DNA of 64,000 nucleotides from Kineococcus mangrovi (GTDB lineage Bacteria; Actinomycetota; Actinomycetes; Actinomycetales; Kineococcaceae), in NCBI RefSeq assembly GCF_041320705.1, contig NZ_JBGGTQ010000003.1:310001-374000 (forward strand), read 5' to 3'. The notes beneath the pieces were generated by a model. That model saw only the letters and a list, made by a program, of their open reading frames with translations, did no database searches and had not been told where the DNA came from. The number at the start of each line of letters is the position of its first letter. Position 1 is the first letter of the stretch. Shown piece after piece: positions 55,496 to 64,000 of the stretch. A program made the position numbers and the translations under genes.

Positions 55496-56680
55496 ATGCG
55501 CACCTTCCCCGACGGTTTCCTCTGGGGCGCGGCCACGGCCGCGCACCAGGTCGAGGGCGGCAACGTCGCCGGCAACTGGTGGGTCCACGAGCACGACCCG
55601 GCCCTGGCCGCGGCGTGGGGCATCGTGGAACCCTCCGGTGACGCCGCCGACAGCTACCACCGCTACCGCGAGGACGTCCGGATCCTGGCCGACCTCGGGC
55701 TGACCTCCTACCGGTTCAGCATCGAGTGGGCCCGGATCGAGCCCGAGCGGGGGTTCTTCTCGCGCGCCGCCGTCGACCACTACCGGCGGATGGTCGACAC
55801 CTGCCGGGAGTTCGGCGTAGACCCCGTGGTCACGCTGATGCACTTCACGGTGCCGCGCTGGTTCGAGCGCGACGGGTTCTGGCGGGCCGACGACGCCCCC
55901 GACCTGTTCGGCCGGTACGTCGAGGCGGCGTTGCCCGTCGTCCGCGACGTGGAGTGGATCTGCACCGTCAACGAGCCGAACATCGCCGCGATGCTCGCCG
56001 GCGGTGAGGACGCGTCGAACCTCGTCGCGCACGGCCTGCCGAACCCGGACCTGCGCGTCGCCGACCAGCTGCTCGCCTCCCACGAGCGGGCGCGGGACGT
56101 GCTGTCGCAGCTGCCGGGGGCGAAGACTGGCTGGACGGTCGCGACCCAGGCGTTCAAGAGCACCGGCGAGCCCGGCGCCGACGACGCGACCGCGGAGTAC
56201 GGCCACCCGCGCGACGACTGGTACCTCGAGGCCGCCAAGGGCAACGACTTCGTCGGCGTCCAGGCCTACACCCGCACCTTCGTCGGGCCCGACGGCCCGC
56301 TGCCCGTGCGCGAGGACGTCGAGACCACGCTCACGGGCTGGGAGTTCTACCCGCAGGCCGCCGCCGACGGGTTGCGCGCGGCGTGGGAGCTCACCGGGGG
56401 CGTCCCGTTGGTGGTGACCGAGAACGGCATCGCGACGGCCGACGACACCCGGCGGATCGCCTACACCCAGGCGTCGCTGGAGGGGATCCACGACTGCCTC
56501 GCCGAGGGGATCGACGTGCGCGGGTACCTGCACTGGAGCCTGCTCGACAACTACGAGTGGGCCTCGGGGTACCGGCCGACGTTCGGTCTCGTCGCGTGGG
56601 ACCGGGAGACGTTCGAGCGCACGCCCAAGCCCAGCGCCCACTGGTACGGCGGGGTGGCGCGGGCCAACGCGCTGCCCTGA
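55496..56680 (+). CDS. GH1 beta-glucosidase
   Basis: 394-aa retaining glycosidase. FLWGAATAAHQVEGG at the N-terminus, RFSIEWARIEPERG, acid/base Glu160 in TVNEPN and nucleophile Glu309 in VTENGIA, then YLHWSLLDNYEWASGY. Shorter than most GH1 enzymes (often 440-460 aa), with loops trimmed between the two catalytic residues. No signal peptide, so it acts on imported oligosaccharide, matching the upstream importer and LacI regulator. Starts one base after the ATPase stop. Confidence 0.94.
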   Translation: MRTFPDGFLWGAATAAHQVEGGNVAGNWWVHEHDPALAAAWGIVEPSGDAADSYHRYREDVRILADLGLTSYRFSIEWARIEPERGFFSRAAVDHYRRMVDTCREFGVDPVVTLMHFTVPRWFERDGFWRADDAPDLFGRYVEAALPVVRDVEWICTVNEPNIAAMLAGGEDASNLVAHGLPNPDLRVADQLLASHERARDVLSQLPGAKTGWTVATQAFKSTGEPGADDATAEYGHPRDDWYLEAAKGNDFVGVQAYTRTFVGPDGPLPVREDVETTLTGWEFYPQAAADGLRAAWELTGGVPLVVTENGIATADDTRRIAYTQASLEGIHDCLAEGIDVRGYLHWSLLDNYEWASGYRPTFGLVAWDRETFERTPKPSAHWYGGVARANALP

Positions 56681-56697
56681 CGCCCGGCCGGGGGTTC

Positions 56698-56748
56698 GCC
56701 TCGTTGGCCCCACGGGGTCGGTGATCGGCCGAGTGGGGCCAACGAGGC
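56698..56748. terminator. Bidirectional terminator hairpin
   Basis: GCCTCGTTGGCCCCAC (56698-56713) and GTGGGGCCAACGAGGC (56733-56748) are perfect 16-base arms with a 19-base loop, between the convergent beta-glucosidase and copA genes. Confidence 0.85.
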
Positions 56749-56773
56749 GTTCTCGCCCCGGGGCGGTGGAGGG

Positions 56774-58987
56774 TCAGCGGAACCGGCGCAGCCGCAGGGA
56801 GTTCGTGACGACGAACACCGAGGAGAACGCCATCGCCGCCGACGCGACGACGGGGTTCAGCAGTCCCGCCGCGGCGAGCGGGAGCGCGGCCACGTTGTAG
56901 GCGAACGCCCAGAACAGGTTGCCGCGGATCGTGGCCAGCGTCCGGCGCGACAACCGCACGGCGTCGACGGCGGCGAGCAGGTCGGCGCGAACGAGGGTCA
57001 GGTCGCCGGCCTCCACGGCCACGTCGGTCCCGCTGCCCAGGGCGATGCCGAGGTCGGCGACGGCCAGCGCGGCGGCGTCGTTGACGCCGTCCCCGACGAC
57101 CGCGACGACCCTGCCCCGCGCCTGCAGCGACCGGACGTGGGCGAGCTTGTCCTCCGGACGGGCCCCGGCCACGACGTCGTCGATCCCGACCGCGCCCGCG
57201 ACCGTGCGGGCCGTCCGCTCGTGGTCGCCGGTGAGGAGCACGGGGTGCAGACCGAGGGCCCGGAACCCGGTGACGGCGTCGCGGCTCGTCGGGCGCACGG
57301 CGTCGGCGACGGCGAGGACGCCCACCGGCCGCTCGTCCGCGACCACCACGAGCACCGTCCGGCCCGCGGACTCGTGCTCGGCCAGAGCGTCGCGCACCCC
57401 GGCCGGCAGGTCGGCTGCGGACCAGTCCGGCCGGCCCACGCGCAGGGCCACGCCCTCGACCGTGCCGGCGATCCCGGCGCCCGCGGTCACGACGACGTCG
57501 CCGGCCGGGGCGAGCGGGCCGGCCTCGCGGGCCGCGGCGGCCACGGCCCGGCCCACGGGGTGCTCGGAGGCGTCCTCGAGGGACCCGGTGCGCCGCAGCA
57601 GCTCCGCGGCGTCGACCCCGTCGACGGGGACGACGGCCGCGAGGGTCATCCGGCCCGTGGTGACGGTGCCGGTCTTGTCGAGCACGACGGTGTCGACGCG
57701 CCGGGTCGCCTCCAGCGCCTCGGGCCCCTTGACGAGGATGCCGAGCTGGGCGCCCCGGCCGGTGCCGACGAGCAGCGCCGTCGGGGTGGCGAGCCCGAGC
57801 GCGCAGGGGCAGGCGATGACGAGGACGGCGACGGCCGTCGTGAGCGCCCCGGCCGCGCTCGCCCCCGACAGCCACCAGGCGCCGAACGTGGCGAGGGCGC
57901 CGACGAGCACGACGGGGACGAACACGCCCGAGACGCGGTCGGCGAGGCGCTGGGCCGCGGCCTTGCCCGACTGGGCCTCCTCCACGGCCCGGCCGATGCG
58001 GGCCAGGGCCGTGTCGGCGCCGACCCGGGTGGCGCGCACGACGAGCCGGCCCCCGGCGTTGACCGTGCCGCCGACGACGTCGTCACCGGCGGCCACCTCG
58101 ACGGGCACGGACTCGCCCGTGACGACGGACGCGTCGACCGCGGAACTGCCGTCGAGGACCGTCCCGTCGGTGGCGACCGTCTCGCCGGGGCGCACGACGA
58201 ACTCGTCGCCGGGCTGCAGGTCGGCGACGGCGACCCGGTGCTCGGCCCTGCGCCCGTCGACGTCGCGCAGGACGCCGACGTCCTTGGCGCCCACGGCGAG
58301 CAGCGCCCGCAGCGCGGCGCCGGAGCGGCGCCGGGCCCGCGCCTCCAGGTACCGGCCGGTCAGGACGAACACCGTGACGACGGCGGCGACCTCGAGGTAC
58401 AGCTCGTCGCCGGTCGAGCCCCAGAGCCGGAACTCCATGTGCATCCCGGGCATCCCGGCGTCGCCGAGGAACAGGGCCGCGCACGACGTCAACCACGCGG
58501 CGGCGACGCCGATGCTCACGAGGGTGTCCATCGTGGCCGCGCCGTGCCGCGCGTTCACGACGGCGGCGCGGTGGAACGGGAACGCGCCCCACACCGCGAC
58601 GGGGGAGGCGAGGGCGAAGGCGAGCCACTGCCAGTTCGTGAACTGCAGGGCCGGGACCATCGACAGCAGCAGCACCGGCAGGGCCAGCGCCGCCGTCGCG
58701 GCGAGCCGGCGGCCGAGTTCGGTCGTCACCGGGTCGTCCTGCGGCGCAGCGGGTTCAGGGTCCGGCAGGGTGGCCGTGTACCCGGTCTTCTCCACGACGG
58801 CGATGGCCTCGGCCACGTCCGTGCCCGCCGGCAGCCGGACCGTGGCCTTCTCGGTCGCGTAGTTCACGCTCGCCTCGACACCCGGCATGCGGTTGAGCTT
58901 CTTCTCGACGCGGTTCGCGCAGGACGCGCAGGTCATCCCGCCGATCGTGAGCTCGACCGGGGCGAACCCGTCCACGGGCGCGGCCAT
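56774..58987 (-). CDS. copA: Copper-exporting P1B-type ATPase
   Basis: 737 aa. N-terminal heavy-metal domain with GMTCASC (Cys20, Cys23), then eight membrane helices. Transport motif CPCALGLATPTA in helix 6, actuator TGES, phosphorylation site DKTGTVTTG, an SEHPVG motif and hinge GDGVNDAAAL. CPC plus the MTCxxC domain indicates Cu(I) export. ATG 58987 overlaps the copZ stop by one base. In one operon behind csoR and copZ. Confidence 0.95.
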   Translation of the reverse strand: MAAPVDGFAPVELTIGGMTCASCANRVEKKLNRMPGVEASVNYATEKATVRLPAGTDVAEAIAVVEKTGYTATLPDPEPAAPQDDPVTTELGRRLAATAALALPVLLLSMVPALQFTNWQWLAFALASPVAVWGAFPFHRAAVVNARHGAATMDTLVSIGVAAAWLTSCAALFLGDAGMPGMHMEFRLWGSTGDELYLEVAAVVTVFVLTGRYLEARARRRSGAALRALLAVGAKDVGVLRDVDGRRAEHRVAVADLQPGDEFVVRPGETVATDGTVLDGSSAVDASVVTGESVPVEVAAGDDVVGGTVNAGGRLVVRATRVGADTALARIGRAVEEAQSGKAAAQRLADRVSGVFVPVVLVGALATFGAWWLSGASAAGALTTAVAVLVIACPCALGLATPTALLVGTGRGAQLGILVKGPEALEATRRVDTVVLDKTGTVTTGRMTLAAVVPVDGVDAAELLRRTGSLEDASEHPVGRAVAAAAREAGPLAPAGDVVVTAGAGIAGTVEGVALRVGRPDWSAADLPAGVRDALAEHESAGRTVLVVVADERPVGVLAVADAVRPTSRDAVTGFRALGLHPVLLTGDHERTARTVAGAVGIDDVVAGARPEDKLAHVRSLQARGRVVAVVGDGVNDAAALAVADLGIALGSGTDVAVEAGDLTLVRADLLAAVDAVRLSRRTLATIRGNLFWAFAYNVAALPLAAAGLLNPVVASAAMAFSSVFVVTNSLRLRRFR

Positions 58988-59202
58988 CAGCGCACCAGTT
59001 CGTAGCCCGCCTCGTCGACGGCGGCCGCGACGGCGGACTCCTCGAGGGGGGTGGTGCTGGTGACGGTCAGGGTCGAGGTGCCGTCGGGGACGAGGTCGAC
59101 CTGGACCGCCTCGACGCCCGGCAGCGCCGAGACCTCCTCGGTGACCGCGCCGACGCAGTGGGCGCACGTCATGCCGCTCACCTGGAACTGGTTCGTGCTC
59201 AT
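58987..59202 (-). CDS. copZ: Copper chaperone CopZ
   Basis: 71-aa heavy-metal-associated domain: SGMTCAHCVGAV (Cys13, Cys16), ferredoxin-like fold ending AVDEAGYELV. It delivers Cu(I) to CopA. Its stop overlaps the copA start and its start overlaps the csoR stop. Confidence 0.94.
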   Translation of the reverse strand: MSTNQFQVSGMTCAHCVGAVTEEVSALPGVEAVQVDLVPDGTSTLTVTSTTPLEESAVAAAVDEAGYELVR

Positions 59203-59492
59203 CAGGACCTCACCAACCGCGCGATCGCCGCGCTCGCTTCCTTGATCTTCTCGTCCGCCACCGCACCGCCCTCGGCCGCCGCGTGCGCGACGCAGTGCCC
59301 GAGGTGGTCGTCGAGCAGGGACAGGGCCACGGCCTGCAGGGCCTTCGTCGCGGCGGAGACCTGGGTGAGGACGTCGATGCAGTAGGCGTCCTCCTCGACC
59401 ATGCGCTGCAGCCCGCGCACCTGGCCCTCGACGCGGCGCAACCGCTTGAGGACCTCGTCCTTCTCCCCGGCGTACCCCGGTCCGTGCTCCAT
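59202..59492 (-). CDS. csoR: Copper-sensing repressor CsoR
   Basis: 96-aa helical DUF156 protein. The Cu(I) ligand triad is Cys38 (DAYCID), His63 and Cys67 (HLGHC). LKRLRRVEGQVRGLQRM is the family's first helix. The metal-free form should bind the operators at 59503-59546 and repress its own operon. ATG 59492. Confidence 0.94.
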   Translation of the reverse strand: MEHGPGYAGEKDEVLKRLRRVEGQVRGLQRMVEEDAYCIDVLTQVSAATKALQAVALSLLDDHLGHCVAHAAAEGGAVADEKIKEASAAIARLVRS

Positions 59493-59502
59493 GCCTCCTT
59501 GG

Positions 59503-59546
59503 TACCCCTCGGGGGTACGTTTCGCAACCCCTACCCCCTACGGGTA
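59503..59546. promoter_or_regulatory. Two CsoR-like operators
   Basis: TACCCCTCGGGGGTA (59503-59517) and TACCCCCTACGGGTA (59532-59546) are each 15-base TACCC-N5-GGGTA palindromes, 29 bases apart centre to centre. The first lies 11 bases upstream of csoR; the second is 36 bases from the divergent hemW. Such G-tract palindromes are the known type of CsoR site. Confidence 0.75.
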
Positions 59547-59581
59547 CCAGGGCACCCGAGGGCAGGGGTGACACTGGGGGC

Positions 59582-60787
59582 GTGCCGAGCACCCTGCCCG
59601 ACGGCGAGACCGTCCCCACCGACGGCGCCCTGCCGGCCGAGGCCCTCGCCGGGGCCGGCGACCGCACGTTCGGCGTCTACCTGCACGTCCCGTTCTGCGC
59701 CGTCCGCTGCGGCTACTGCGACTTCAACACCTACACCGCCACCGAGCTCGGCGGCGGTGCGTCGCAGGCCGCCTACGCGCGCACGGCCACCGCCGAGGTC
59801 CGGCTGGCCGCGCGGGTGCTGGGGGAGGCGGTGCGCCCCGCCGAGACGGTGTTCTTCGGCGGCGGCACCCCCACGCTGCTGCCCGCCGACGACCTCGCGA
59901 CGATGCTCTGCGCCGTCCGGGAGGAGTTCGGCCTCACCCCCGGCGCCGAGGTCACCACCGAGGCCAACCCCGACTCCGTGACCCCGCAGGGCCTGGCCCG
60001 GCTGCGCGAGGCCGGGTTCACCCGCGTCTCGTTCGGGGTGCAGTCGGCCGTGCCGCACGTCCTGGCCGTCCTGGAGCGCACCCACGACCCCGCCCGCGTC
60101 CCGCTCGCCGTCCGCTGGGCCCGCGAGGCGGGCCTCGACGTCAGCCTCGACCTCATCTACGGCACCCCCGGGGAGTCCGTCGACGACCTGCGCACCAGCC
60201 TGGACGCCGCCCTGGACTGCGCCCCCGACCACGTCTCGGCCTACGCGCTCATCCTCGAGCAGGGCACGAAGCTGGCCGCCCAGGTCCGCCGCGGGGAGGT
60301 CCCCGAACCCTCCGACGACGACGAGGCCGACAAGTACGAGGTCGTCGACGACGCCCTCACCGCCGCCGGGTACGGCTGGTACGAGGTGAGCAACTGGGCC
60401 CGCGAGCCGCAGTTCGCGTGCCGGCACAACCTCGCCTACTGGCGCGGCGGGGACTGGTGGGGGATCGGGCCCGGGGCGCACAGCCACGTCGGCGGGGTGC
60501 GGTGGTGGAACGTCAAGCACCCCAGCGCCTACGCGGGACGGCTGGACGCGGCGACGTCCCCCGCCCACGCCCGCGAACGCCTGTCGGCCGACGACCGGCG
60601 GGTCGAGGACGTGCTGCTGCGCTCCCGGCTGGCCGAGGGTTTCGACCCCGCCTGGTGGGGCGTGCGGCCGCAGACGGCGCAGCTCCTGCTCGACGGGTTG
60701 CTCGCCCCCGCCGCCGGGGGCCGGGTCGCCCTGACCCGCCGTGGGCGGTTGCTCGCCGACGCGGTGGTGCGGCGGCTGCTGGACTGA
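59582..60787 (+). CDS. hemW: HemW, radical SAM haem chaperone
   Basis: 401 aa. Radical SAM cluster Cys39-x3-Cys43-x2-Cys46 (HVPFCAVRCGYCDF), GGGTPTLLP, FGVQSAVPHVL, and the HemN/HemW segment CRHNLAYWRGGDWWGIGPGAHS. Often annotated as coproporphyrinogen oxidase; the HNxxYW motif and the neighbourhood (upstream of hrcA) fit HemW, which handles haem insertion. GTG start at 59582. Confidence 0.92.
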   Translation: MPSTLPDGETVPTDGALPAEALAGAGDRTFGVYLHVPFCAVRCGYCDFNTYTATELGGGASQAAYARTATAEVRLAARVLGEAVRPAETVFFGGGTPTLLPADDLATMLCAVREEFGLTPGAEVTTEANPDSVTPQGLARLREAGFTRVSFGVQSAVPHVLAVLERTHDPARVPLAVRWAREAGLDVSLDLIYGTPGESVDDLRTSLDAALDCAPDHVSAYALILEQGTKLAAQVRRGEVPEPSDDDEADKYEVVDDALTAAGYGWYEVSNWAREPQFACRHNLAYWRGGDWWGIGPGAHSHVGGVRWWNVKHPSAYAGRLDAATSPAHARERLSADDRRVEDVLLRSRLAEGFDPAWWGVRPQTAQLLLDGLLAPAAGGRVALTRRGRLLADAVVRRLLD

Positions 60788-60810
60788 CCGGCGCCGGTAG
60801 CGTGCGGGCC

Positions 60811-61842
60811 ATGGACCTCGGGCTCAGCGTCGGCTACCTCACCGGCCCGGTCGGGCCCGCCGCCGCGCGAGCGCTGGCGCTGACCCGCGCGGCCGAGGAC
60901 GCGGGGTTCTCCTCCGTCTGGGTCGCCGAGGCCTACGGCACCGACGCGGTCAGCGTCCTCGGCTGGTTGGCCGGGCAGACGAGCCGCATCGGCCTGGGGT
61001 CGGCCGTCCTGCAGGTCCCCGCACGGGCTGCGGCGTCGACCGCGATGACGGCCGCCACCCTCGACGGGTTGTCCGGCGGCCGGTTCCGCCTCGGCCTGGG
61101 GGTGTCCGGGCCGCAGGTCGCCGAGGGCTGGTACGGGCAGCCCTTCGCCAAACCCCTCGCCCGCACCCGCGAGTATGTCGCCCTCGTCCGGCAGCTGCTG
61201 GCCCGGCAGGACTCGACGTTCGCGGGAGAGCACCTCACGCTGCCGCTGCCGGGCGGGCCGGGGATCCCGCTGAAGCTCATGCAACCCCCGCCGCGGGCGG
61301 ACCTGCCGATCCACCTCGCGGCCGTCGGACCGCGGAACGTGGAACTGGCGGGCGAGATCGCGGACGGCTGGCTGCCCTCGTTCCTCGTGCCCGAGAACGT
61401 CTCCGAGTCCACCGAGCGCCTGGCCGCGGGCTTCGCGCGCCGGGCGAGCCCCCCGGAGCGGTTCGAGGTCACGGCGTCGGTGCCGTTCGTCCTGACCGGC
61501 GCGACGGGGGAGGACCGCGAACGCGCGGAACTGCCGGTGCGCCGGCTCATCGCGCTCTACGTCGGCGGGATGGGCTCGAAGGAGGCGAACTTCTACGCCG
61601 ACCTCGGCCGCCGCCTGGGGTTCGGCGAGGCCGTCGACGCCGTCCAGGACCTCTACCTCGCCGGCCGCAAGGACGAGGCGGTGCAGCGGGTCCCGGCCGG
61701 TCTGGTGGAGGCGACCAGCCTCGTGGGGTCCGTCGACGCCGTGCGCCGGCGGCTCGCGGACTACGAGCGGGCCGGCGTCACGACCGTCGCGCTGGTCCCG
61801 CTCGGCACGGACGCCGTGGCGGACCTGGGCGCCGTGGCGTGA
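60811..61842 (+). CDS. LLM-class F420-dependent oxidoreductase
   Basis: 343 aa of the luciferase-like/F420 group: SSVWVAEAYGTDAVSVLGWL, TSRIGLGSAVLQVPAR, LDGLSGGRFRLGLGVSGPQVAEGWYG and IHLAAVGPRNVELAGEIADGWLP, typical for F420-dependent enzymes of actinobacteria. ATG 60811 follows hemW by 23 bases. Reaction and substrate unknown. It ends three bases from the convergent gene's stop. Confidence 0.88.
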   Translation: MDLGLSVGYLTGPVGPAAARALALTRAAEDAGFSSVWVAEAYGTDAVSVLGWLAGQTSRIGLGSAVLQVPARAAASTAMTAATLDGLSGGRFRLGLGVSGPQVAEGWYGQPFAKPLARTREYVALVRQLLARQDSTFAGEHLTLPLPGGPGIPLKLMQPPPRADLPIHLAAVGPRNVELAGEIADGWLPSFLVPENVSESTERLAAGFARRASPPERFEVTASVPFVLTGATGEDRERAELPVRRLIALYVGGMGSKEANFYADLGRRLGFGEAVDAVQDLYLAGRKDEAVQRVPAGLVEATSLVGSVDAVRRRLADYERAGVTTVALVPLGTDAVADLGAVA

Positions 61843-61845
61843 GCC

Positions 61846-62259
61846 TCAGCGCACCAGCCGGAAGATCAGCGGGTAGCGGTAGACCTCACCGCGGTTCGCG
61901 GCGACGGCCGCCAGGATCGTGAACACGAGGAACACGACGGGCGGGATCCACGCCACCCACAAGAAGATGAAACCTGCGCCGAACGTCACGAGGGTGAAGA
62001 GCCCTAGCACGAGACCCAGCGCGAGCTCGTAGACGATCACCGAGATCGTCATGTTCAGCGCCTCGGCGCTGTGCCCGCGCACGAACCCGCTGCGGTCCTT
62101 GAAGACCAGGAAGATGATCAGCGGGCCGAGGAACGGCAGGCTGATGAAGCTCGCCGCGATCGCGGACAGGTGCCCGAACATCCCCCACATCCGCTCGTCG
62201 GACGGCGACATCGGCGCGGGGACGTGCGGCGGCTGCTGGGGGTACGGCGGTTGGCTCAC
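61846..62259 (-). CDS. DUF4870 membrane protein
   Basis: 137 aa. Pro/Gln-rich start ([13 protein letters not shown]), then [19 protein letters not shown] and three to four membrane segments, with [11 protein letters not shown] between the first two and a late [11 protein letters not shown]. This matches DUF4870 (Tic20-like small membrane proteins). GTG start. Function unknown. Confidence 0.88.
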   Translation of the reverse strand: MSQPPYPQQPPHVPAPMSPSDERMWGMFGHLSAIAASFISLPFLGPLIIFLVFKDRSGFVRGHSAEALNMTISVIVYELALGLVLGLFTLVTFGAGFIFLWVAWIPPVVFLVFTILAAVAANRGEVYRYPLIFRLVR

Positions 62260-62281
62260 GGTCTCGATCCTCCCGGTTCGC

Positions 62282-63178
62282 TCAGCGGTCCGCCAGGTCG
62301 GCGGTGACGAAGTCGACGAGTTCCTCCACCCGGCCCAGCAGCGCCGGCTCCAGGTCGGCGTAGGTGCGGACGGTGCCGAGGATGCGCTTCCACCCGTGCG
62401 CGACGTCGGCCTGCGTCGCGTGCGGCCAGCCCAGCTCGGTGAGGATCCCGTGCTTCCAGTCCTGTCCCTTCGGGATCGTCGGCCACCGCGTCCAGCCCAG
62501 CCGCTGCGGCCGGACGGACTGCCAGACGTCGATGAACGGGTGCCCCAGGACGAGGACGTGCGGGCTCGTGGCGACCTTCGCCACGAGGCGGGACTCCTTC
62601 GAGCCCGGCACGAGGTGGTCGACGAGGACGCCGATGCGGCGGCCGGGGCGGGGCCCGAACTCCCGGATCGCGGCGTCGAGGTCGTCGACGCCGTCGAGCA
62701 TCTCCACGACGACCCCCTCGACGCGCAGGTCGTCGCCCCAGACCTTCTCGACGAGCTCGGCGTCGTGCCGGCCCTCGACGAGGATGCGGGAGGCGCGAGC
62801 GGTGCGGGCGGTGGCCCCGGTCACGGCGACGGAGCCGCTGGCGGTGCGGGTGGGCCGGGCCGGGCCGGCGGCGGTGGGCGCCACGAGGCGGACGGGCTGG
62901 CCGTCGACCCAGAACCCGGGGCCGAGGGGGAACGTGCGGGTGCGGCCCCTGGCGTCCTCGAGGACGACGACGTGGACCCCGCCGCTCTTCTCGACCCGCA
63001 CCACGGCCCCGACCCAGCCGGTGTCGACGTCCTCGACGACGAGCCCGCGCACGGCCGGTTCGTCGCGGTGGACGGGCTTGGCGCGGGTGCGGGCGTGCGG
63101 GTCCGACGACAGCACGTCGGTGCCGTACCGGTCGTGGGCGCTGTCGCTGGCGCGGGGCGTGGGGCTCACCCGCGGCAC
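62282..63178 (-). CDS. DUF3097 family protein
   Basis: 298 aa. Conserved actinobacterial protein: [75 protein letters not shown] and [12 protein letters not shown]. The [18 protein letters not shown] segment and the later Asp-rich strand look like a Toprim-type fold, so a nucleic-acid-related role is possible. GTG 63178 is used; longer forms are possible. Divergent from hrcA. Confidence 0.85.
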   Translation of the reverse strand: MPRVSPTPRASDSAHDRYGTDVLSSDPHARTRAKPVHRDEPAVRGLVVEDVDTGWVGAVVRVEKSGGVHVVVLEDARGRTRTFPLGPGFWVDGQPVRLVAPTAAGPARPTRTASGSVAVTGATARTARASRILVEGRHDAELVEKVWGDDLRVEGVVVEMLDGVDDLDAAIREFGPRPGRRIGVLVDHLVPGSKESRLVAKVATSPHVLVLGHPFIDVWQSVRPQRLGWTRWPTIPKGQDWKHGILTELGWPHATQADVAHGWKRILGTVRTYADLEPALLGRVEELVDFVTADLADR

Positions 63179-63235
63179 GCTAACGAGCGACCCGCGCCGG
63201 AGGGTGGAGGCGCGGCCGGGGCGCACGTCCTAGAC

Positions 63236-63262
63236 TTGGCACTCGCAGGTGATGAGTGCCAA
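63236..63262. promoter_or_regulatory. CIRCE element
   Basis: TTGGCACTC-N9-GAGTGCCAA, a perfect inverted repeat of the HrcA-binding CIRCE type, 21 bases upstream of the hrcA start. TAGACT (63231-63236) just before it may be the -10. Indicates autoregulation of hrcA and, with it, downstream chaperone genes outside the window. Confidence 0.95.
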
Positions 63263-63283
63263 CAGCGAGACCGGGAGGGGTGG

Positions 63284-64000
63284 ATGAGCGACGACCGCAG
63301 GCTCGCAGTGCTGCGGGCCATCGTGGAGGACTACGTCTCCACGCACGAACCGGTGGGGTCCAAGGCGCTGGTCGAGCGCCACCAGCTCGGGGTGTCCCCG
63401 GCGACCATCCGCAACGACATGGCCGTGCTGGAGGACGAGGGGTACATCACCCAGCCGCACACCAGCGCCGGGCGCATCCCCACCGACCGGGGCTACCGCC
63501 TGTTCGTCGACCGCCTCGCCAACGTCAAGCCCATGACGCCGGCCGAGAAGCGCGCCATCGAGACGTTCCTGCACGGCGCCGACGACCTCGACGACGTCGT
63601 GGACCGGACCGTGCGGCTGCTGGCCCAGATCACGCGGCAGGCCGCGGTCGTGCAGTACCCCTCGCTGTCGCGGGCCAGCGTGCGCCACGTCGAGCTCGTG
63701 GGTGTCGGCGGGCGCAGCGCGCTGCTCGTGCTCATCACCGACTCCGGCCGGGTCGAGCAGCGCGTCCTGGACGTCCGCTCGGCCGTCGACGTCGAGACGC
63801 TCGGGGTCTCGCTCGCGGCGCTGCGCACGCGCGTGAACGCCTCGGTCGCGGGCAAGCGGCTGCGCGAGGCCCGCGAGGCGCTCACCGACCTCGTGCAGCA
63901 GACGCCGCCGGCCGACATCGCCATCGCCGCGGAGGTGGCCGCCGCCCTCGGCGACTGCCTCGCCGCCTCCCTGGAGGAGCGCGTCGTCATCGCCGGCACG
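63284..64000 (+). CDS. hrcA: Heat-inducible repressor HrcA (3' end outside window)
   Basis: The first 239 codons are present. Winged-helix start [25 protein letters not shown], then [36 protein letters not shown] and a GAF-like middle domain ([21 protein letters not shown]). Represses heat-shock chaperone genes through CIRCE. GGGAGGGG precedes ATG 63284. In actinobacteria dnaJ usually follows. Confidence 0.96.
   Translation, partial: MSDDRRLAVLRAIVEDYVSTHEPVGSKALVERHQLGVSPATIRNDMAVLEDEGYITQPHTSAGRIPTDRGYRLFVDRLANVKPMTPAEKRAIETFLHGADDLDDVVDRTVRLLAQITRQAAVVQYPSLSRASVRHVELVGVGGRSALLVLITDSGRVEQRVLDVRSAVDVETLGVSLAALRTRVNASVAGKRLREAREALTDLVQQTPPADIAIAAEVAAALGDCLAASLEERVVIAGT

Noticed and set aside
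56774-58987. P-type ATPase as a zinc or cadmium exporter
   Set aside because: The CPC motif with an MTCASC domain, adjoining CopZ and CsoR, indicates Cu(I).
1-64000. tRNA/rRNA genes, CRISPR arrays, insertion sequences or phage genes
   Set aside because: No cloverleaf-like gene, regularly spaced repeat array, transposase or integrase was recognised on either strand.

Overview
The window is very GC-rich DNA with dense overlapping genes (many GTGA and ATGA junctions, GTG starts common). It has a CIRCE/HrcA heat-shock switch, a CsoR copper operon and DUF3097, DUF1206 and MbtH-type proteins. Together these point to a high-GC actinobacterium. A Kineosporiales-like relative (Kineococcus type) is plausible, but the sequence alone does not settle the genus.

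Positions 1-38,925 are a large iron-acquisition locus. The left operon (+) holds a 5'-truncated cytochrome P450, a 3Fe-4S ferredoxin, a complete 2,3-dihydroxybenzoate (DHB) cassette (dhbA, dhbC, dhbB) and a methyltransferase. A minus-strand block follows: a thioredoxin-reductase-like/methyltransferase fusion, then a Fur-family regulator transcribed with a peptide/nickel-type ABC importer. This importer operon diverges from an IrtAB/YbtPQ-like pair of ABC proteins across a 15-bp Fur-type box (11564-11578). An MFS gene comes next. The main biosynthetic operon then starts behind a DtxR/IdeR-like iron box (16875-16893): a relic dhbA, a second dhbC, dhbE, a decayed dhbB, an L-ornithine N5-monooxygenase, an MbtH protein, a siderophore-interacting reductase, a 4416-aa NRPS, a FepB-like lipoprotein, an EntS-like exporter that appears to start at CTG, and a free aryl carrier protein.

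The NRPS reads C-A-T-E-C-T-C-A-T-C-A-T-TE. Hand-read specificity codes suggest a basic residue (epimerised), glycine and N5-hydroxyornithine, with DHB as the cap. This is the logic of heterobactin-type mixed catechol/hydroxamate siderophores. The second module (C-T) has no adenylation domain.

Positions 39,000-48,900 hold accessory and housekeeping genes: an alpha/beta hydrolase divergent from a frameshifted MarR gene, a small membrane protein, a gene-poor kilobase, STAS and GAF-ANTAR signalling proteins, a luciferase-like monooxygenase, a PTH2-like protein, a CE7-type esterase, a ferritin-like protein and a DUF1206 membrane protein.

Positions 48,900-56,750 are a LacI-controlled oligosaccharide/peptide-type ABC importer with a GH1 beta-glucosidase, closed by a strong bidirectional hairpin. 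Positions 56,774-59,550 are the copper operon csoR-copZ-copA with two CsoR-like operators. The right end is core genome: hemW, an LLM oxidoreductase, DUF4870, DUF3097 and the 5' part of hrcA behind a perfect CIRCE element.
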